Shown in pieces: positions 62,806 to 64,000 of a stretch of 64,000 nt of DNA. Under the pieces are notes generated by a model. That model was not told where the DNA came from. It ran no database searches and saw nothing but the letters and a program-made list of their open reading frames with translations. The stretch comes from Marisa cornuarietis. Lineage: Eukaryota; Mollusca; Gastropoda; Architaenioglossa; Ampullariidae. How positions within the stretch are numbered: position 1 is the stretch's first letter; each line of letters begins with the position of its first letter. Both the position numbers and the translations under genes were made by a program. The DNA lies in NCBI GenBank assembly GCA_004794655.1, contig SMMW01000622.1:9483501-9547500 (forward strand), written 5' to 3'.

Positions 62806-64000
62806 CTGTAGATAACAGAAAAAAACTAACTTCAGCAATGGGGTGGGGGTGGAATGGGTATGAAAAACAGGTGGAAGGTAAGACCAAGTTGTCAACATAC
62901 GATATTCAGTCACCTTCATTTTGATTGCCTTTTTATTATATAAATATTACGAGTTCTTATCTATATTATGCCAAGCTTTCTATCACAAATGTACTTAACG
63001 ATTTTCTTGAGCGATAACGCTTGTAACTAGGCTGTCTGGATGTCATAGAACAGGTTGATATCATTCAAGAACTGCATTCATTTGGCAGATAAGTCAGCGT
63101 GCAGCCAGGATTGACAAGTCATACCTTCACATGAATCTTTATTTCAATACCCAGTAAGTTAAACAATAGACAGTACACATGAACACACTCTCAAAGAATT
63201 GGAAATGACATAATATTGCGCCACAGTAAATAAGAAACTTAAATGTTTTATATATATATATATATATCAGTACAAAGAGAGAACTCGACAAGGAACAAGA
63301 AAAAGAGAGCTAGAGAAGCATATGAACACGTATATATGTATATACGTATTATTATGTCTGTTTATATATATATATAATTTGCATTTCAGATTTTCTGAAG
63401 ATAAACAAAACTGTCATATTACGTGAAATATTTTTTCCTGTTTTATTCTTTGCTAGGAGCAAAAATTTGATAAAAGTAATGCGTAGATCCTGCCAGAAAA
63501 TAAGCACGAACATTTGGCAAATATTATCAAAGTTTTTATATAGCCATTGTATAAGATCTTTACATCATTTATCTCTAGCTATGTTTATGTTTGTTGAACT
63601 TGTTTTACGACCGAACTGACTGTGAAAAGTATTTATTCAATCTGTACCTAGGTGTCTTTCCTATCTTTATTGTTTGCTGTCGGGGTAGCAAGAAGTCTTG
63701 CTTTTAATATCTTTTTTTTAGTTTCTGCTGATACTAAAGTTCTTCCGGCTTTTAGGCGCGTTTTTCACAAATCCCTGCCACCACATGGCTCACTAGTTTT
63801 CGAGAAATCCAGAACAATCACTGGCCTACGAACACTGTGATAAATGGCTTAACAAACTTTGACCTCCACCTGCAGCTTGGTCTGTTGCCCGATCATTTTG
63901 CCCTAAAACATATTCTACACCCAGACAGCAAAGCCTACCCCAACGCTTTCTAATGCACACTTGTTGAGCAAACAAGTTAAAACGCACACCCAAGCTTCTA
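62806..64000 (-). other. SLC6 upstream intron, no exon found
   Basis: The exon carrying the conserved TM1 sodium-site segment was looked for on the minus strand and not found. Only AT repeats (63251-63267, 63365-63375) and unremarkable AT-rich sequence are visible, so the intron extends past the edge. Confidence 0.5.

Noticed and set aside
1..64000. CRISPR arrays, bacterial operons, ribosome-binding sites
   Set aside because: The sequence is intron-rich eukaryotic DNA; the tandem arrays seen are microsatellites without spacers.

Overview
This is eukaryotic, invertebrate animal DNA. Genes are split into many small exons with consensus splice sites, separated by AT-rich introns full of microsatellites, non-LTR retrotransposon fragments and MITEs. 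The retroelement types and the intron-rich gene style suggest a mollusc, perhaps a gastropod; this is an inference, since no marker gene settles the taxon.

Layout. (1) 1-18,000, minus strand: a ZC3H7-type gene (TPR domain plus CCCH zinc fingers, RNA-binding). Fourteen coding exons are present and the C-terminal exons lie off the left edge. A 7.4-kb intron holds a hAT-like element with a nested LINE, and a THAP/P-like element. (2) 19,500-28,000, plus strand: complete syntaxin-17 (seven coding exons, 351 aa), divergently arranged with ZC3H7 across a short intergenic region. (3) 29,000-39,000: a gene-poor, repeat-rich stretch with broken LINEs, two pairs of diverged direct repeats, and one exon-like remnant that resembles the family in region 4. 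(4) 39,913-51,594, plus strand: two genes for small secreted proteins (274 and 138 aa) of a family I do not recognise. They share eight cysteines with exactly conserved spacing and the same intron phases, so they are tandem duplicates. (5) 51,700-55,500: intergenic, with a LINE 3' end and simple repeats. (6) 55,525 to beyond 62,805, minus strand: a sodium-dependent neurotransmitter transporter (SLC6, by eye closest to glycine transporters). Thirteen exons including the C-terminus are present; the N-terminal exon(s) with TM1 lie off the right edge. One of its introns carries, on the opposite strand, a compact promoter-like cluster (E-box, ETS site, heat-shock element, TATA box).

The identifiable genes do not form a pathway: ZC3H7 is an RNA-binding regulator, STX17 an autophagosome SNARE and SLC6 a plasma-membrane transporter. 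The most novel content is the eight-cysteine secreted family, with its third remnant copy and the repeat-expanded N-terminal region of its first member.
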